A DNA stretch of 64,000 nt, taken from Hypholoma sublateritium FD-334 SS-4 (Eukaryota; Basidiomycota; Agaricomycetes; Agaricales; Strophariaceae). Both the position numbers and the translations under genes were made by a program. The stretch spans positions 18,468-82,467 of the forward strand of contig KN817620.1 in assembly GCA_000827495.1 (NCBI GenBank), in the 5' to 3' direction. Under the pieces are notes generated by a model. That model worked only from the letters and a program-made list of their open reading frames with translations, searched no databases and had not been told where the DNA came from. Below, in pieces: positions 1 to 13,259 of the stretch (its first letter is position 1; the number at the start of each line of letters is the position of its first letter).

Positions 1-797
1 GCACCGAGTGTGCCATAGATATGTACGACCGTTTGAAGACCGCATGACGAGAAGCGGGACAGTTCTTGACGAAAATTAATAATTGTCACGCATGAGCATG
101 TAACTTTCTGTGGGGTTATACCCGCTAATTAACAGACTCAGAAAACAATGATGCGCAGAGGGAAGAGAAGTAAGTATGGAGTGTGACTAAGTACCCGGTA
201 CCTACTCCTGGACGCGACAGATTTCCATGGCTTTATTTCCACGTCTGAAAGTTTGGATATATACTTATTTTCCATTTAGTAGAACAAATTCACCGGAATT
301 CCCTGTTAGAAACTATATACAACCGTTCATTTATCTGCATTATATTGGAATTGAAATAACGATAATACATCAAGAAAACCTGGGTAGGGACAGTGGGACT
401 GAGTACTCATGATGTATCTCCTAATAGATATAATAGTACATGTTACTGTCTAAATTTATTCGAGGGGATGATGCAATGGTACGCAATGCTACACGCGGAA
501 GAGTTCGACGCTTGTGAAGCTTAGTTGTGAATCTCAAAACATAGTTTTGTACCATGTGTTCTGTCATTAAAAATACCGCTACGCTATCAGTCATTTGTCT
601 AGTACACAGTCGTCGAACGTAGAGAGATATCCATTGTATGGGTTACAATACACGAAGCCGTACATATATCTTTTGCGTGGTCTTCTGCTCCTGATATACT
701 ACATCTAAACTGGAAAGCATGATAAAATGGTGTTATCTAGCATGACCATGGACAATGAGAGAGTATTGAGAGATTGACAGAAATACAATCCTTGTAC
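1..797. other. Intergenic, AT-rich, no gene seen
   Basis: This stretch precedes the 3' end of the DAHP synthase gene. The only open frame is a 61-codon one at 227-412 that matches no family I recognise and has a composition like its surroundings. I see no repeat, RNA gene or splice-supported exon. Confidence 0.6.
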
Positions 798-2170
<1,373 letters not shown>

Positions 2171-2659
2171 TGGTGAATCAAGGTCCGACACTGCAGGAAG
2201 ATGAAGGGCTTTATAAGTTTGCCTCGTGAGAGTACAGGATGCAGTACTGACTGTTCAGTACAATTAGGTGTTTAAAGGAACTTTTAGATCGGGGGTTAGT
2301 CTGCGAATATCACGGCAAAGGCTTGTAACAGAACACGTTCGACGAACCGGGGTAGATAAATTTATAGGACTGTACGGAGACACGGTCAATAGGGGATAAT
2401 GAATACAAGAGATGGATGTGACAAGGTAAGTTACTGCGATGAATTTTGAGGACTTTGACAGTCAAAGATTATCTGTCGCAAAATCTGACTCCAAAGGCGA
2501 GGTGGTCAAAAATTATACACGTGATATAGGACTACCCTTTTGGGAAACTCGTCCCTCGGGCCTCCAGCGACACTTGTCACTCATCTGAGCTCGTCACCAC
2601 CGTCGATTCTCGTCCCTTCTCGCTTGTCTACTCCCATCCCCCATTCTCCCACAGACGCA
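2171..2659. promoter_or_regulatory. Divergent intergenic region, DAHP synthase / TIM9
   Basis: A 489-bp stretch separates the two start codons and must hold both promoters. I see no clear TATA box or repeat. A short pyrimidine-rich leader precedes the TIM9 start. Confidence 0.5.
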
Positions 2660-3096
2660 ATGGATTTCTCCAACTTCAACCCGGCAGAGCAGGCACAAAT
2701 GACCAAGGTTATCGAAAAGCGCCAGGTATGCTGGCTAGCATTTTCTCGTTGAATTAATATCCAAACAACCAAATAGATGCAAGACTTCCTCCGAATGTAC
2801 TCGAACTTGGTCGAAAAGTGTTTCAACACATGTGTCAATGACTTTACCAGTAAAGCACTGTCATCCAAAGAGGTCTTTATTCTTCGTAGCGATAGTGGGC
2901 ACCGGTTTGAATTCAATATTCTAGGAAACGTGTATTATGAACTGCACGGAGAAATTCATCAAGCACTCGGAAAGAGTTGGGGCCCGATTCGCCGAATCCA
3001 ACGCAGGTTGGTCCCTTACATATCATAGCTCACAATCACCCGCCTTTACTCACAACCCCGCTTATAGAGGCAATGGAGGCTCAGAACCGACAATGA
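2660..3096 (+). CDS. TIM9: Mitochondrial intermembrane-space chaperone Tim9
   Basis: Small Tim proteins form the Tim9-Tim10 hexamer that escorts hydrophobic carrier proteins across the intermembrane space to the TIM22 complex. Four exons (2660-2725, 2777-2872, 2925-3006, 3068-3096) join to 90 aa, the normal size. The twin CX3C motif is present: CFNTC near residue 37 and CIMNC near residue 57, which form the two disulfides made by Mia40/Erv1. The N-terminus [14 protein letters not shown] and the LVEKCF context separate Tim9 from Tim10. The last exon is only 29 bp. Confidence 0.96.
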
Positions 3097-4982
3097 GGGA
3101 TGTTGCCATAACCACTTGTACTCCACATCCCCACTCAAAAGTGACTTATACGCTAGCATTCCCTAATTTGAATGATTGGTTTCCCCGGGCCACAGATGCT
3201 TTTCAGACAAGAAATGACAAAATCGGAATCGCGATTCACGACAGCGAGAACGTTTAGTCAAAGGATCAATGGCTCACCATTTCCGACGAAGAAAGTCGTC
3301 ATCTCTTTTGACGACATAATCTAGGTCACCGTATTCCTTGCATATCTTTAGCTTGATATCAGGCTGCAGTTCATAGGACGGCCTCGCGACTTTTGCAGTC
3401 CACTTCTATGGGGAACGAGTGCCTCCGCCGCTGCCGGATATGCCGGGCTTTGGGAGGAAATAGACTATCCATTTGCGCTGTTCTTGGCAAACTGTCCTGC
3501 GAACGTAAGGCGAAGAAAGAGCGGTATGATCAAAGGCCCGCTGAGCGTATGGAAATGTCGCGCCGTGAGTCCCATGTGTGGTGCTAAATCGATGCCATAG
3601 GGTCAAACTCCTTGGGCGCAGTGCATCGCGGCTTATCCTGTCACACTTGTCATTCCCGTTGTCCACCAAACTCTTGCCTATCTCAAGGGACCTCAATGCC
3701 CCGGGGAAAATGAGGGCGAAACTCCATCGTACTGTTGAGACCATCCGCAAGGAGATTCTCTGTTGCTTGGGGATTATGAATGTGTATTCACCAACAGGGG
3801 TCGACACTAAGGCCGCGTTAATAAATGACTTCATTACACAAGTTGCGGCGAGCGCTGATCATGACTGGCCGATATTAGCCAAGTATTAGCAAGATATAGA
3901 CCGAGGTAAGCCTATAAATCAATAAAATAGTTCCCTTTCAATCGATACTTGGGCTAAAAATGCCAACACTTTCCTATGCATGTGGTACCTGCATGTAAGG
4001 CCCTCTCAAACCACAAGGAGGCGCGTTCTTTATCACTCTGTCTCCTCCTGGCGGTCCTGTCTACAGTGAATCGTCAACAACGCGGCTTCTGGTAATCTCC
4101 GAAGGGTTACCGGATTACCGGGTAATACCACTCTCCCTGGAGCTCCTCACCTTTGTGGAGTATGTACTAAGTGTCCGTCAAAACAAGTTGAGGTCGGTTG
4201 TATCGCAAAGCATATATGTTATACTCTTGAACGGCTTCGTCACTAGTTTGCATTCTCTGTTGACAAAGCTATGTATGGTCGTAAGATACCAATTTAGGGC
4301 TGGGTCAGACTGTTACGTTGAATATGAACAAGTGGGCCACCGCTCAAGTTGATGGGTGTGTAATGAATACGCAGGAGATTATTTTGACTGAAAGTTGCTG
4401 TGTAATCTTCCTTATCCTTCCCTTCGGATAGTAGGGTGGGGACTAAAACTAATCTTATTTCTCTATTTCTGAGATGTTGCGGTATTAAATCGCACCAGGT
4501 CTACTACTTATATGTGGTCTGAAGAATTGCTGAAGAAGTGCCAATGCGGGTAAAACGATATTGTTTTGTACCCATGCGTTCTTAGCTCTAGGTGTGAGAC
4601 TCTGCTTATACTATCCTTTCGAACGGATTGACTGTCAAGCTGCAAGCGAACAGCTCTATTTTGCGTCAGCCTACAGTACTTACTTATTACATAAGTAGAT
4701 TTCATGGGATGAACATCGGAAATAACGTCAGAGCTGCACCGATATGCTGATTTTTCTTCAGCCGAAAGCACATCCTGCGCACAGTTAATTGAAGTTAGGG
4801 ACAGAAAGTACTAATATCTAATAATAATAAGCGCTTGAACGCGACTTGAGCATTGCTAGCCGAAGTTGTTTGAGCGCTTAAATTCACAATTGACACCCGG
4901 ACCGGCGGCACCGAACTTGCCCACGACCTTACTGCAAGTTCAAGGACTCGGAAGGCGTCAACCTTACTCCGTTCCACATCCT
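3097..4982. other. Long intergenic region with unassigned open frames
   Basis: About 1.9 kb between TIM9 and the G-patch gene. Several short open frames occur on both strands around 3400-3900, but none has a recognisable domain or a consistent exon chain. Around 3430-3490 one frame faintly resembles the C-terminal LDYP region of amidases, too weak to call. Near 4090-4130 there is an imperfect palindrome built on GGTTACC/GGTAATACC. Confidence 0.5.
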
Positions 4983-6263
4983 ATGGCCACAGTCACCCAT
5001 TACATTCGCTCCAATTACAACCCCGAAGATAAGGAGAAACTAGAAAAGGAAACTGGTCAACTGACAGAGGAAGAATCAGAAAGAGCATGGGCTAGTGAAG
5101 CGGCGTTAATCGCACGGCGGCAAGCACCAGCGCCACGCTTCGTGGCTGCAACAATACCATACGATGGATGGTCTGTGGGCCAAGCTAGTTCCTCGAAAAT
5201 ACCTGAGAGTTCGAGTTCGTCGCTGGGGGATACGCTATCTGGGTGGTATCGTTCGCTGAGTGCGAACGGCAGCAAAACGTCGGGCACGCCGCGTACGGAG
5301 ACCACAACCCATAGCGGCGCAATCACGCGTCAATCGTCTACCCCTGCTCCGCGGACAACTTCTGCTCCTAAGTCCAAGAAGGCGGAATCCAGAAACAAAA
5401 ACAATTGGTTCATCATGAATGCCATCCAGTCCGAGCCCTTGCCTCCATCATCTGCTACTACCCCTAATACCTTGGCAGACATGCTTGCGCGACACCCACC
5501 GCCTCTCCCCTCGGAAAAGAAGTTCGCACCGCCCATCTTTCTCGAGATCGGCCCCTCGAACAAGGGTTTTGGTATGCTCCAACGTGCAGGATGGACTGAA
5601 GGAGAGCCGCTGGGCCCTGATGTTGTGCGCCGGAAACACACAGCTGAACTGTTGGGGGATGGCGACATGATACCAACAGAGCCGATAAAATTCAAGGGCA
5701 AGCTCAAATCTCAGCAATATAACGTCGAGGTAGCATTGCATCAGGAGAGGGTGGAGGTGAAAGTGGAAAACTTCGACGACGTGAGTGAATTACGGAGCGT
5801 TGACGTGATAGACCTCACACTCTCAGACTCGGATTCGGATTCGGGAGAGTCAATGCCAGAAGGCCCAGGTGCTGGTACAGGTGCCACCGCCAACCAGACT
5901 AGCCGCCACGGACATGAGGCCGCCGCTGCTCTTGAAGTTTCGGATAGTGCTCCCGGAGGCCATATGACGCCTTTGGATCCCTCGCCTTACGCACGGAAGG
6001 CTCTTCTCACCCCTATTGCTACCGTGCTTAAATCAGATCGATTAGGCATTGGATTGAAGGCAAAAACCGTCGGGCCCCACAAAGCCTCCCAAAAACGTAT
6101 TACGCATAACGCTTCGGCATTAGCCGCACATGTCAAGGCGGCGGAGGAAAGCCGGAAGCGCAAACAGGTATTTGGGCGTGGACATAAAGGGTTCGAAAGA
6201 CAGCGGAGAAAAGACGAGGAGAAGCGCAAGGCGCTACTAGCGGAGCTGAAGAGTCCGTGGTAG
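4983..6263 (+). CDS. G-patch domain protein with a split G-patch and SUMO-interacting-like motif
   Basis: Single-exon gene, 426 aa from the ATG at 4983. I prefer this start because the peptide from the upstream in-frame ATG at 4866 is low in character; that longer form would be 465 aa. G-patch proteins bind RNA and activate DEAH helicases in splicing or ribosome assembly. The first half of a G-patch is seen near residue 190 (NKGFGMLQRAGW, then EGEPLG). The second half, LKSDRLGIGLKAK, comes only near residue 350. The insertion is acidic and contains VDVIDLTLSDSDSD near residue 274, a classic SUMO-interacting motif followed by Ser/Asp phospho-acidic residues. The C-terminus is basic and helical (residues about 385-426). 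The exact orthologue is unclear. Confidence 0.85.
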   Translation: MATVTHYIRSNYNPEDKEKLEKETGQLTEEESERAWASEAALIARRQAPAPRFVAATIPYDGWSVGQASSSKIPESSSSSLGDTLSGWYRSLSANGSKTSGTPRTETTTHSGAITRQSSTPAPRTTSAPKSKKAESRNKNNWFIMNAIQSEPLPPSSATTPNTLADMLARHPPPLPSEKKFAPPIFLEIGPSNKGFGMLQRAGWTEGEPLGPDVVRRKHTAELLGDGDMIPTEPIKFKGKLKSQQYNVEVALHQERVEVKVENFDDVSELRSVDVIDLTLSDSDSDSGESMPEGPGAGTGATANQTSRHGHEAAAALEVSDSAPGGHMTPLDPSPYARKALLTPIATVLKSDRLGIGLKAKTVGPHKASQKRITHNASALAAHVKAAEESRKRKQVFGRGHKGFERQRRKDEEKRKALLAELKSPW

Positions 6264-6496
6264 TTTTCTTTATTTATCCGTGCCCCGATGTGTTGTGGAT
6301 TAGTCGCACTACGAGTACATTGATATTCCCTTCGAATGTTGTATAGTTACATTTATAAAATAAGTCATCGTAAGTAAGATGCTGAACAAGCAGGGGTCAG
6401 CGACGAGCGTGAATTAAGATATCCAAAAATGTCTCGTGGGTTTGCTGCATTCTAAAGGGGAAAAGGAGAGAAACGAAAGGGAAAAGGGAAGAAGAA

Positions 6497-8323
6497 TCAT
6501 GTCATGGCAGGCTCGCCCCAGATGCCTTTGGCCGGTTCACATTTCACAGATGCAACGTACATTCGCAGCCATTGCACCATCTCTTTGCTGATTTGGTTAC
6601 AGCGTGTAACGTCTATCATTTCAACGCGATGTGGGGCCGCTAGTAGAGCAGCTTGACCGGTCTGTCGACTTTTCATTCGTGCGTAGTTCGCGGCAGCCGT
6701 AGATGCTGAGGATGAGAGCGACGCGGCGCTAGTGTGGTAGCGTTTGTACGCGTGGGGGTCGGCTGGGAGCCGGGATTCGACGAAAGCGCGGAGCGAATCC
6801 CAATCGAAGGATGTACATCCGTCGAGTGTTACGTTTTCAAGACGAGAGCATGCCCATGGCTGGGGAGAAGATAAGGCCTAAATAGGGGGGGGGCGGTATG
6901 TCAATCAATGAGAATAGAGGAAGGTAAGGACTTAGCGACCTTGAGAGTAATGTAGGTGAGGTCCTCGACGTCAACGAGTTCCAGCGTCACCATGGACGGA
7001 AGCTTGCGAATTAAGTTTACAAACTTCATTTCATTGAAAAGGCAAGACTCGATGCGAAGAGACTTGAGTGGGAGTCTCGTCAGAGCTTGCACATATAGCA
7101 AGTGTAGGAGGGAGGTTGCGTTCTCAAGGTAGGCCAGCTCCAACGACTCTAGATTAGGGAATGAGATGTGGCTCACGAGCTCGCGGGTATGTGCGATCCC
7201 TGAGTAGTAGAACGACATCTTCTTGAGCCGAGCAAGGTGTATCTTATTCATGACTGGCGCGTCCATATCCTCAACGATAACCGTAGCACAGGGATTGGAG
7301 TCTACGTCCGACATATTCCGCAAGGCCAGCTCCTCGAGTTCCGGACATTGGCGAAGGATATCAAGAAGGGTAGACGCTGAGGGCGTATACGAGTTGAAGT
7401 AGCCTCCTAATTTGAGCACACGCAGCCCCTTCATGGTGGCCAGGTCCCATCCAAAATTGAATGACGTGAATGAACATGAACGGAGACTGGGAGTGCAGCC
7501 ATTGAAGAGAGGCGTTATTGACTTGGAGTATGGGTCATCCTGCATCGAATGATGGACATGTATGGACAGGTTCTCCAGAATCGGCGCATCACCGTTAAAA
7601 TTCCGGAGTGCTGTATATGCATGGTGGCGGTTTGGCACGGTGAGGCTAAAGGATTTCATGCGCCACAGAGCGGGCCGAAATAAGTCCATAGCATGCATGA
7701 TGTGCTCGCTGATGCTTTGAATATATTCTATCCGGGCCCCAAAGTTTACCGTGACGTGCAGTGGGCAGGATTTGGATCGCGAGAGGCGCCGCTGTGCTTT
7801 CTGCAGAGAATCGTGTGGGCTCACTGAAATCTTCGCCCACAGTGTTGGTGTGTTCAGTGCCACTTCCGCCCAATATCGACTGGTTTGCACAAGTCAATGC
7901 CCAATCAATGGGAAATGAATACTACTAGACCACGCACCAAACCAGCATCAGCGTAGGCACCATGACAGGATCATTATCCCCCATCCCGAGTACGCCGATG
8001 GAAAATATGCTCGACAGCAGCTCACTGGGAAGCCGCAGGACGGGTGATTGCAGTCGGACCGCAGTCTCCAGTTTTGTTTCTAGTTCCGCTCGTTCCTTGA
8101 CAAGGGCCGTCATTTTGACATCGATGGTCGATATTGCCTCACGAAGAAACGAGATGGACATGAAGGTCGGAGGACGGGGAACATAGACGTCGTCCACATT
8201 GGAAATGCGGCTGGGCTTCAAGGCCACAGGTGGGATGTGACCATAATTTTTAAGGGAAGGCTTTCGTCGTCTTGGGCTCGTGAATGCGCTCGCGGGTATT
8301 CTGGCAGGATAGCTCGTGGACAT
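6497..8323 (-). CDS. F-box protein with leucine-rich-repeat-like C-terminus
   Basis: Three exons on the minus strand (8323-7938, 7879-6940, 6877-6497) give 568 aa. A coiled segment near residues 55-85 leads into an F-box-like block: RLPSELLSSIFSIG, then LMLVCRYWAEVALNTPTLW across the first splice. The rest is a run of irregular leucine-rich repeats. This is the usual agaricomycete architecture for SCF ubiquitin-ligase substrate adaptors, which are greatly expanded and mostly uncharacterised. An ATG at 8425 is also in frame (602 aa), but a TATA-like element lies at 8366-8375 between the two, so I chose 8323. The donor of intron 2 (GTCGCT, at 6939) is weak; the splice is chosen because it restores the final repeat. 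Confidence 0.85.
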
Positions 8324-8928
8324 AAGGCTTAAATATGGGGGACGGGGCGCTGAGGGAGATTGAGCGATATATAGGCTGGCAGACGGCGAAGGGAACGCAC
8401 CGCGACCGCGGGGGCGTGGCGGCAAGCGAGGACAAAATGCGCCATGCTACGGACATGCGCCGTCTTATAAGTCATTGAGCGATCGCCTACTGATAAAGAT
8501 GTACCTGCCCAAAGAGCTGCCCTGTGTTCCGCGCAAGCACGAGGCAGAAAGCATGCCTATGGCTTTCTCGCAGCTGGACAAGGGATCCAGGAAATGCTGA
8601 TGGATTAGCTGCAACGTGGGATTTTGGAATGAATATCCCAGACACGAGGAGGAAAACGAGGCGAATGTCCACGACGCTTCGCTATTATTTGGTCGGACAA
8701 AGTCTACTTCGGTCTTCCAATCTTGTTCCAAGCCGATTTCTCGGGCCTCATTCCCCATACTTAAGCCAGCGCAATACTCCGAAAAACTCTCGCCCATTTG
8801 GATGATTGACAACGATGGAGCTCAAGAATTCTACATCGGACATTTGTCTCGTCGCTATAAAATAGATCTAACACTAGTACTGGGAATATACGCCATATGT
8901 CCCGCGCTGCACTCGCCACAATCCAAAA
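8324..8928. other. Intergenic, F-box promoter and PQ-loop gene 3' flank
   Basis: A plus-strand frame at 8616-8939 (107 codons) and a minus-strand frame at 8465-8812 are open, but neither has a family match or convincing splice partners. They may be remnants of a decayed gene. Confidence 0.4.
8366..8375 (-). promoter_or_regulatory. TATA-like box of the F-box gene
   Basis: CCTATATATC on the minus strand, about 45 bp upstream of the ATG at 8323. Its position argues against translation starting at 8425. Confidence 0.5.
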
Positions 8929-10209
8929 TCATCCGCTGATCATTCGGGAGTCGTTCTCGTCCATGTACCGATAGTAAGAAAACTGACACAACACCTGTGT
9001 GCGTCCACGGCATTTCGGAGACAACACATAACCCCACGGAATTCAGTCAATGTGGAGTCTTAAAACGACAACTACTAGTAAAGCGGTACTCACAAAGATA
9101 TCCAGGAATACTGTCAGAAGGCTGCCTGTAAGTCAAATACCGTCAGTTTCGGGGAACGTTCCAGGCAATGTGCACTGCATACCGGCCAGCCATCCTCCGT
9201 TCTTAATTAAATATTCCTTATCTACACTTTTTGCCAGTATTGATAGAGCATACGTGGTATTTCCGAAAATCGAAAAAAAGAACAACGCCGGAGACAGGCC
9301 CTCGCATCGGGTTTTGAAGTTTTTCACTAGTTTCAGGATATACTCGGATCAGTAAGCGACCCGGACTAGTTTTTAAGTTGGCGAGGACTGACATATTTGA
9401 GGAATGCGTGCGCCGAGCTGGTCACGGAAATGAATCAAATGACACGAAGGGATTCGGGGCTATGCACACGTACGAAGAGCGAGGCGCTCGACCACCCAAG
9501 CGACTGAATTAGCCACCAGCGAGATCCATCCTCAGTAGGGTCGACCAAATGTTTTTTGTGTTCGTCCTCCTTGGTGACCCACCATGCAGCTACACCCACA
9601 ACGACAACAAACGATAGTGCCGACAGATATCGAATGGCAATTGATTTTGCGGATTCTATCGCCTCTGGCCGATTATCTTGATGTCCTAACAGGGGAGCAT
9701 GCTCTTCGAGCACACTTTCTCGGGCAGCATGTGCTTCCAACCGGCGTTTCTTGGAACGATAGTAATATATCTGAAATAACAAAATAAGATCACACGACGT
9801 GTACTATTTTACACAGATTAGTTAGCGAATTGGGGATAGATACACACAATGCTCTCACATATAGGCCGAGGATGATGACTGTCGGTAGAAGACCAGCTAA
9901 TATTGCGCCAGCGAGGTTTGATAGATCTCCCAGAATCCAGATGACGACGAAGAGGACACTCAGGCCCTCTCCTGATTGTAGGGTGTAGTTTTCATAGAGT
10001 TGAGGAGAATACACAACGATCCTACAGGCCAAAACGTCGGAAATGAGCTCATGTACATAATCGCATGGGGGCTGTAATTTTGCAGCTTCATTACCAGCAT
10101 GCAATAGAAATCCATCCGAGCTACCGAGATACACAAATTTAGACTCTCAGAATACGTATGGTATAGTAAAAACACATACAACGCTGCTCAAATTCTCTGA
10201 GCCTGGCAT
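8929..10209 (-). CDS. PQ-loop vacuolar cationic amino-acid transporter (Ypq1/LAAT-1 type)
   Basis: Seven-helix PQ-loop proteins export lysine and arginine from the vacuole or lysosome. Eight exons on the minus strand: 10209-10180, 10120-10095, 10021-9859, 9803-9474, 9417-9393, 9326-9183, 9125-9094 and 8994-8929. They give 271 aa. Both PQ motifs are seen: VYSPQLYENYTLQSGEGLS near residue 20 and ARIPQILKNFKTRCEGLS near residue 185. The loop between the two halves is hydrophilic and carries LLGHQD, a dileucine-like sorting signal. The start at 10209 is fixed by frame: the more obvious upstream ATG does not splice in frame to the first PQ helix. Exons of 25, 26 and 30 nt are unusually small. It is divergent from PHB2, with 192 bp between start codons. 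Confidence 0.93.
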
Positions 10210-10401
10210 GAGCCTGTGCAATGTAAAGGGGAGTTGGAGACTGAGATTGAGGCATTTTTGATCGAGCCGGAGAGGAAGGACCCTTTGCCGAGTGCTCGCC
10301 GAGGTAGTGGGAATATCGTCACTCATGTGACGGCTGTCGCGTCTCTCGGCAGGCAGTTAGTAACTCTTTGACCGAACCTCCTACTCAAACACTTAACCAC
10401 A

Positions 10402-11728
10402 ATGAACGACGGCCAAGAAGCTTTTCGCAGGTTCACAAACCAACTCAGGACCGTTGGCGGAAGCGGCGGAAGGGTTCCTCCCGGCGGTAAAGGAATATTT
10501 GCTGGGACTGGCCTTCTAGTGGCCCTCGTTGCTGGAGGCTTCGCGTTGAACCAAAGTCTATTCAACGGTACGTGGTATCTATGCTTACGACCTCGATTTC
10601 TCATACGAAATAATGCTCAGTCGATGGTGGCCATCGTGCTATCAAATACAGCAGGTAACTTATGGCAGCAGACTAGTCGTGAGCACCGTTTTGCTCACAT
10701 CTCCGAATCTCAGGTTACACGGTATTAAGTCTGAAGTTTACAATGAGGGAACCCATCTTGTCGTGCGTTTCGTCCAACCGCTGATTTTACACATCAAAAT
10801 CAACTTAGATTTTAAGGTTCCCTGGTTCGAAACTGCCATTCTATTCGACATCCGAGCCAAGCCCAGAAACATAGCCAGTCTGACGGGTACAAAAGGTGAT
10901 TGGATATTCTTGAAGATATTGACACTAGCTTATTAAACCCATCAGATCTTCAAATGGTCAACATTACCTGCCGTGTCCTCTCTAGACCAAGCACACAGGC
11001 TCTTCCCACAATCTACCGCGAACTTGGCAAGGACTATGATGAACGCGTCCTTCCTTCCATTGTAAACGAGGTCTTGAAAAGCGTGGTGGCCCAATTCAAC
11101 GCCAGCCAGCTGATCACTCAGCGTGAACACGTATGCAGTGTCGTGGACAATATGCTTTGTGCCCAATGATAACATGACGAACTAGGTTTCCCGACTTGTG
11201 CGCGAAAACCTGACGGAACGCGCAACGCGATTCAACCTCGTCCTCGACGATGTGTCCATCACGCACGTCGCTTTCTCAACTGAATTCACGCATGCTGTAG
11301 AAGCCAAGCAAGTAGCGCAACAAACAGCTCTGCGAGCTGCTTACCTGGTCGATCAAGCCATCCAAGAGAAGCAGGCATGTTTTTTGTATTTAGCGCGGAG
11401 ATTTGTTGCGTGTACTGATTATATTTATACTAGTCTATCATTGTACGGGCTCAAGGAGAAGCTCGTAGCGCTGAGCTTGTTGGTGAAGCCGTTCGCAAGA
11501 ACAAGGGTTTCCTCGAGCTGCGTCGCCTGGAGGCTGCTCGTGACATTGCTGCTCAGCTATCGGGGTCGAATAACAAGATCATGCTTGATTCCCAGAGCCT
11601 GTTATTGAATGGTAAATTTTGTGTTTGTTCGGTCTGACCATGGTGGCTAATGTTGTGCTTCAGTTGCAGGAAACGATGTTCAAGAACTTCTCAAAGTGCA
11701 AAAGTAGATATTATACACACTGAATAAC
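10402..11728 (+). CDS. PHB2: Prohibitin-2
   Basis: Phb2 assembles with Phb1 into ring complexes of the mitochondrial inner membrane that chaperone respiratory proteins, regulate the m-AAA protease and support cristae. Eight exons (10402-10567, 10621-10654, 10714-10762, 10817-10895, 10946-11130, 11186-11374, 11434-11611, 11664-11728) join to 314 aa. An N-terminal transmembrane anchor ([15 protein letters not shown], residues about 35-50) precedes the SPFH/band-7 domain ([22 protein letters not shown]) and the C-terminal coiled coil ([15 protein letters not shown]). Intron 6 (11375-11433) has a GC donor (CAG|GCATGT). No GT site there keeps the strongly conserved [11 protein letters not shown] in frame. 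The tail continues seven residues past the usual VQK end. Confidence 0.97.
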
Positions 11729-12046
11729 CATATTATTCCCCTGTTCTTGAAGAGGCGGATTGCAACTTGACTACAATTTCTGAATTTGCGTTCCTTCTCG
11801 GCGACGCGTTGGATCTCCTTTCTGCTTTTAAGCTTGATAAACTGCGACAAAACCACGTTGCTGCTAATCAAGAATACTAGAGTACTTACGGCCGCCGTCC
11901 ATGGACACCTGTATTTTAAGTAAGGCGTTTGGACTCCGGAGTCTGGACTTTGGACTCTGGCTTCGTGCAATTAGCTCGCCGTCGCGCACGTGCTCGTGCA
12001 AGTACTTACATGCGAGAAATTAGTCCCTGCTAAGCTTTACTACAAC
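11729..12046. other. Intergenic PHB2 / TMA23
   Basis: 317 bp. A short imperfect repeat of CTGGACT/TTGGACT type occurs around 11933-11960. Otherwise nothing is seen; the stretch holds the PHB2 3' flank and the TMA23 promoter. Confidence 0.5.
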
Positions 12047-13259
12047 ATGCCTCTAGACGGCCATTCCTACTTGGTTGCTCAAGGGTGGGGTGGAAAAGGC
12101 ACTGGGCTACGTGAAGGCGCCATCTCTCGTCCACTTGCCATCGCTCAGAAGAAAAATCTTGCCGGACTTGGAAAGGACCGCGACGAAGCCTTTCCGTTCT
12201 GGGACCAGTGAGTGCGATCTAGCGTGCAATCTTCCCCTGTTTATAACTCACTCGCCATATTTCTGCTGCAGCCTGTTCAGCGCTGCTGCAAAATCCATCG
12301 TTGTGAAATGCATGAGCGACGACGAGGACGAGAGCGCAGAGGCATCAGCAAGTATTCTGTTCGCAGTGCTCCGATCCGATCCTTATGTTTATGTTTAGTC
12401 CCTTAATGAGGTTGCGCTGAAAAGAACTTCAACGGGCATCCTATCCACCCGTCGTCCTGTTGAAGGAACTCCTGCTACTTCTGGCACCGTCACCCCTGAT
12501 GAATCTGCTCCCCGTCTGTCCTTGATGGCGCATGCCAAACGGGATGCGGCGCGGCGCGGTCTCTATTCTAGATTCTTCAAGGGACCTGTCATCGGACCTG
12601 AAACTATCGCTGCAGAGGAGAAACGACTCGCTGCCCTTGTTGCGGAGGCCTTTGAAAAACAAAATCCCAAGCCACAAAGCGTAACTGTCAAGGAACACAT
12701 CGAAATCAAATCAGGACACAAGAAAGTGTCGGTGGATCTCGAAGTATCGAAATCCTGTAAGAAAAAGCACGCAAAAGTTGAAGAACGTATGGATAGCGGG
12801 TTGGAGGATGACGAAGCAAGGCGAAAGCGCAAGCGGCGGCGAAAGGAGAAAAAGGCAGAAGAAGCAGTCCAGCACGAGAAGAAAGAAAAGAAAAGGTCAA
12901 AACGCAAGAGCCAAAATATGGATGACGACGCCGAAGCGGGTACCTCTATCGACGCTCAAACAAGAACCGAACAAGCCGACGAAGTCAAGGAAACCAAAGC
13001 AGAAAGGAAACAGAGACGAGAGCAGAAAAAGAAACTGAAAGCATTGCGAAAGTCTAGAGAATCAGGAGTTGATATCGAAGAGCCACCCTCGCAGCCATCG
13101 GGTGTACCCCAGCTGCCCAAAGGTACAAAAGTCAAAAAGGAAAGCAAACAGCAGACTTCCAAAAGTGATTCAAGACCTGATGCACCGGACGATGGTCAAG
13201 ATGTCGAGGAAAAGAAAAGGAAAAAGAAGCGGAAACGAGCAGAGAACGACGAGCAATAG
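12047..13259 (+). CDS. TMA23: G-patch nucleolar protein, Tma23-like ribosome-biogenesis factor
   Basis: Three exons (12047-12207, 12272-12347, 12399-13259) join to 365 aa. An N-terminal G-patch-like segment (residues 1-55) includes SYLVAQGWGGKGTGLREGAI and KNLAGLGKDRDEAFPFWDHLF. This order is typical of fungal Tma23 and its relatives, which work in small-subunit pre-rRNA processing. The rest is a long Lys/Arg/Glu-rich tail with repeated KKKRKR clusters, expected for nucleolar targeting and RNA binding. Intron 2 (12348-12398) can only be removed in frame with a GC donor (GCAAGT); the GT four bases downstream gives a stop within three codons. The short acidic SDDEDES patch lies just before that junction. 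Confidence 0.88.

Noticed and set aside
3430..3600. Amidase-like C-terminal fragment on the plus strand
   Set aside because: Only one short block (LWEEIDYPFALF) resembles the family and the frame soon meets stops. It is too weak to annotate.
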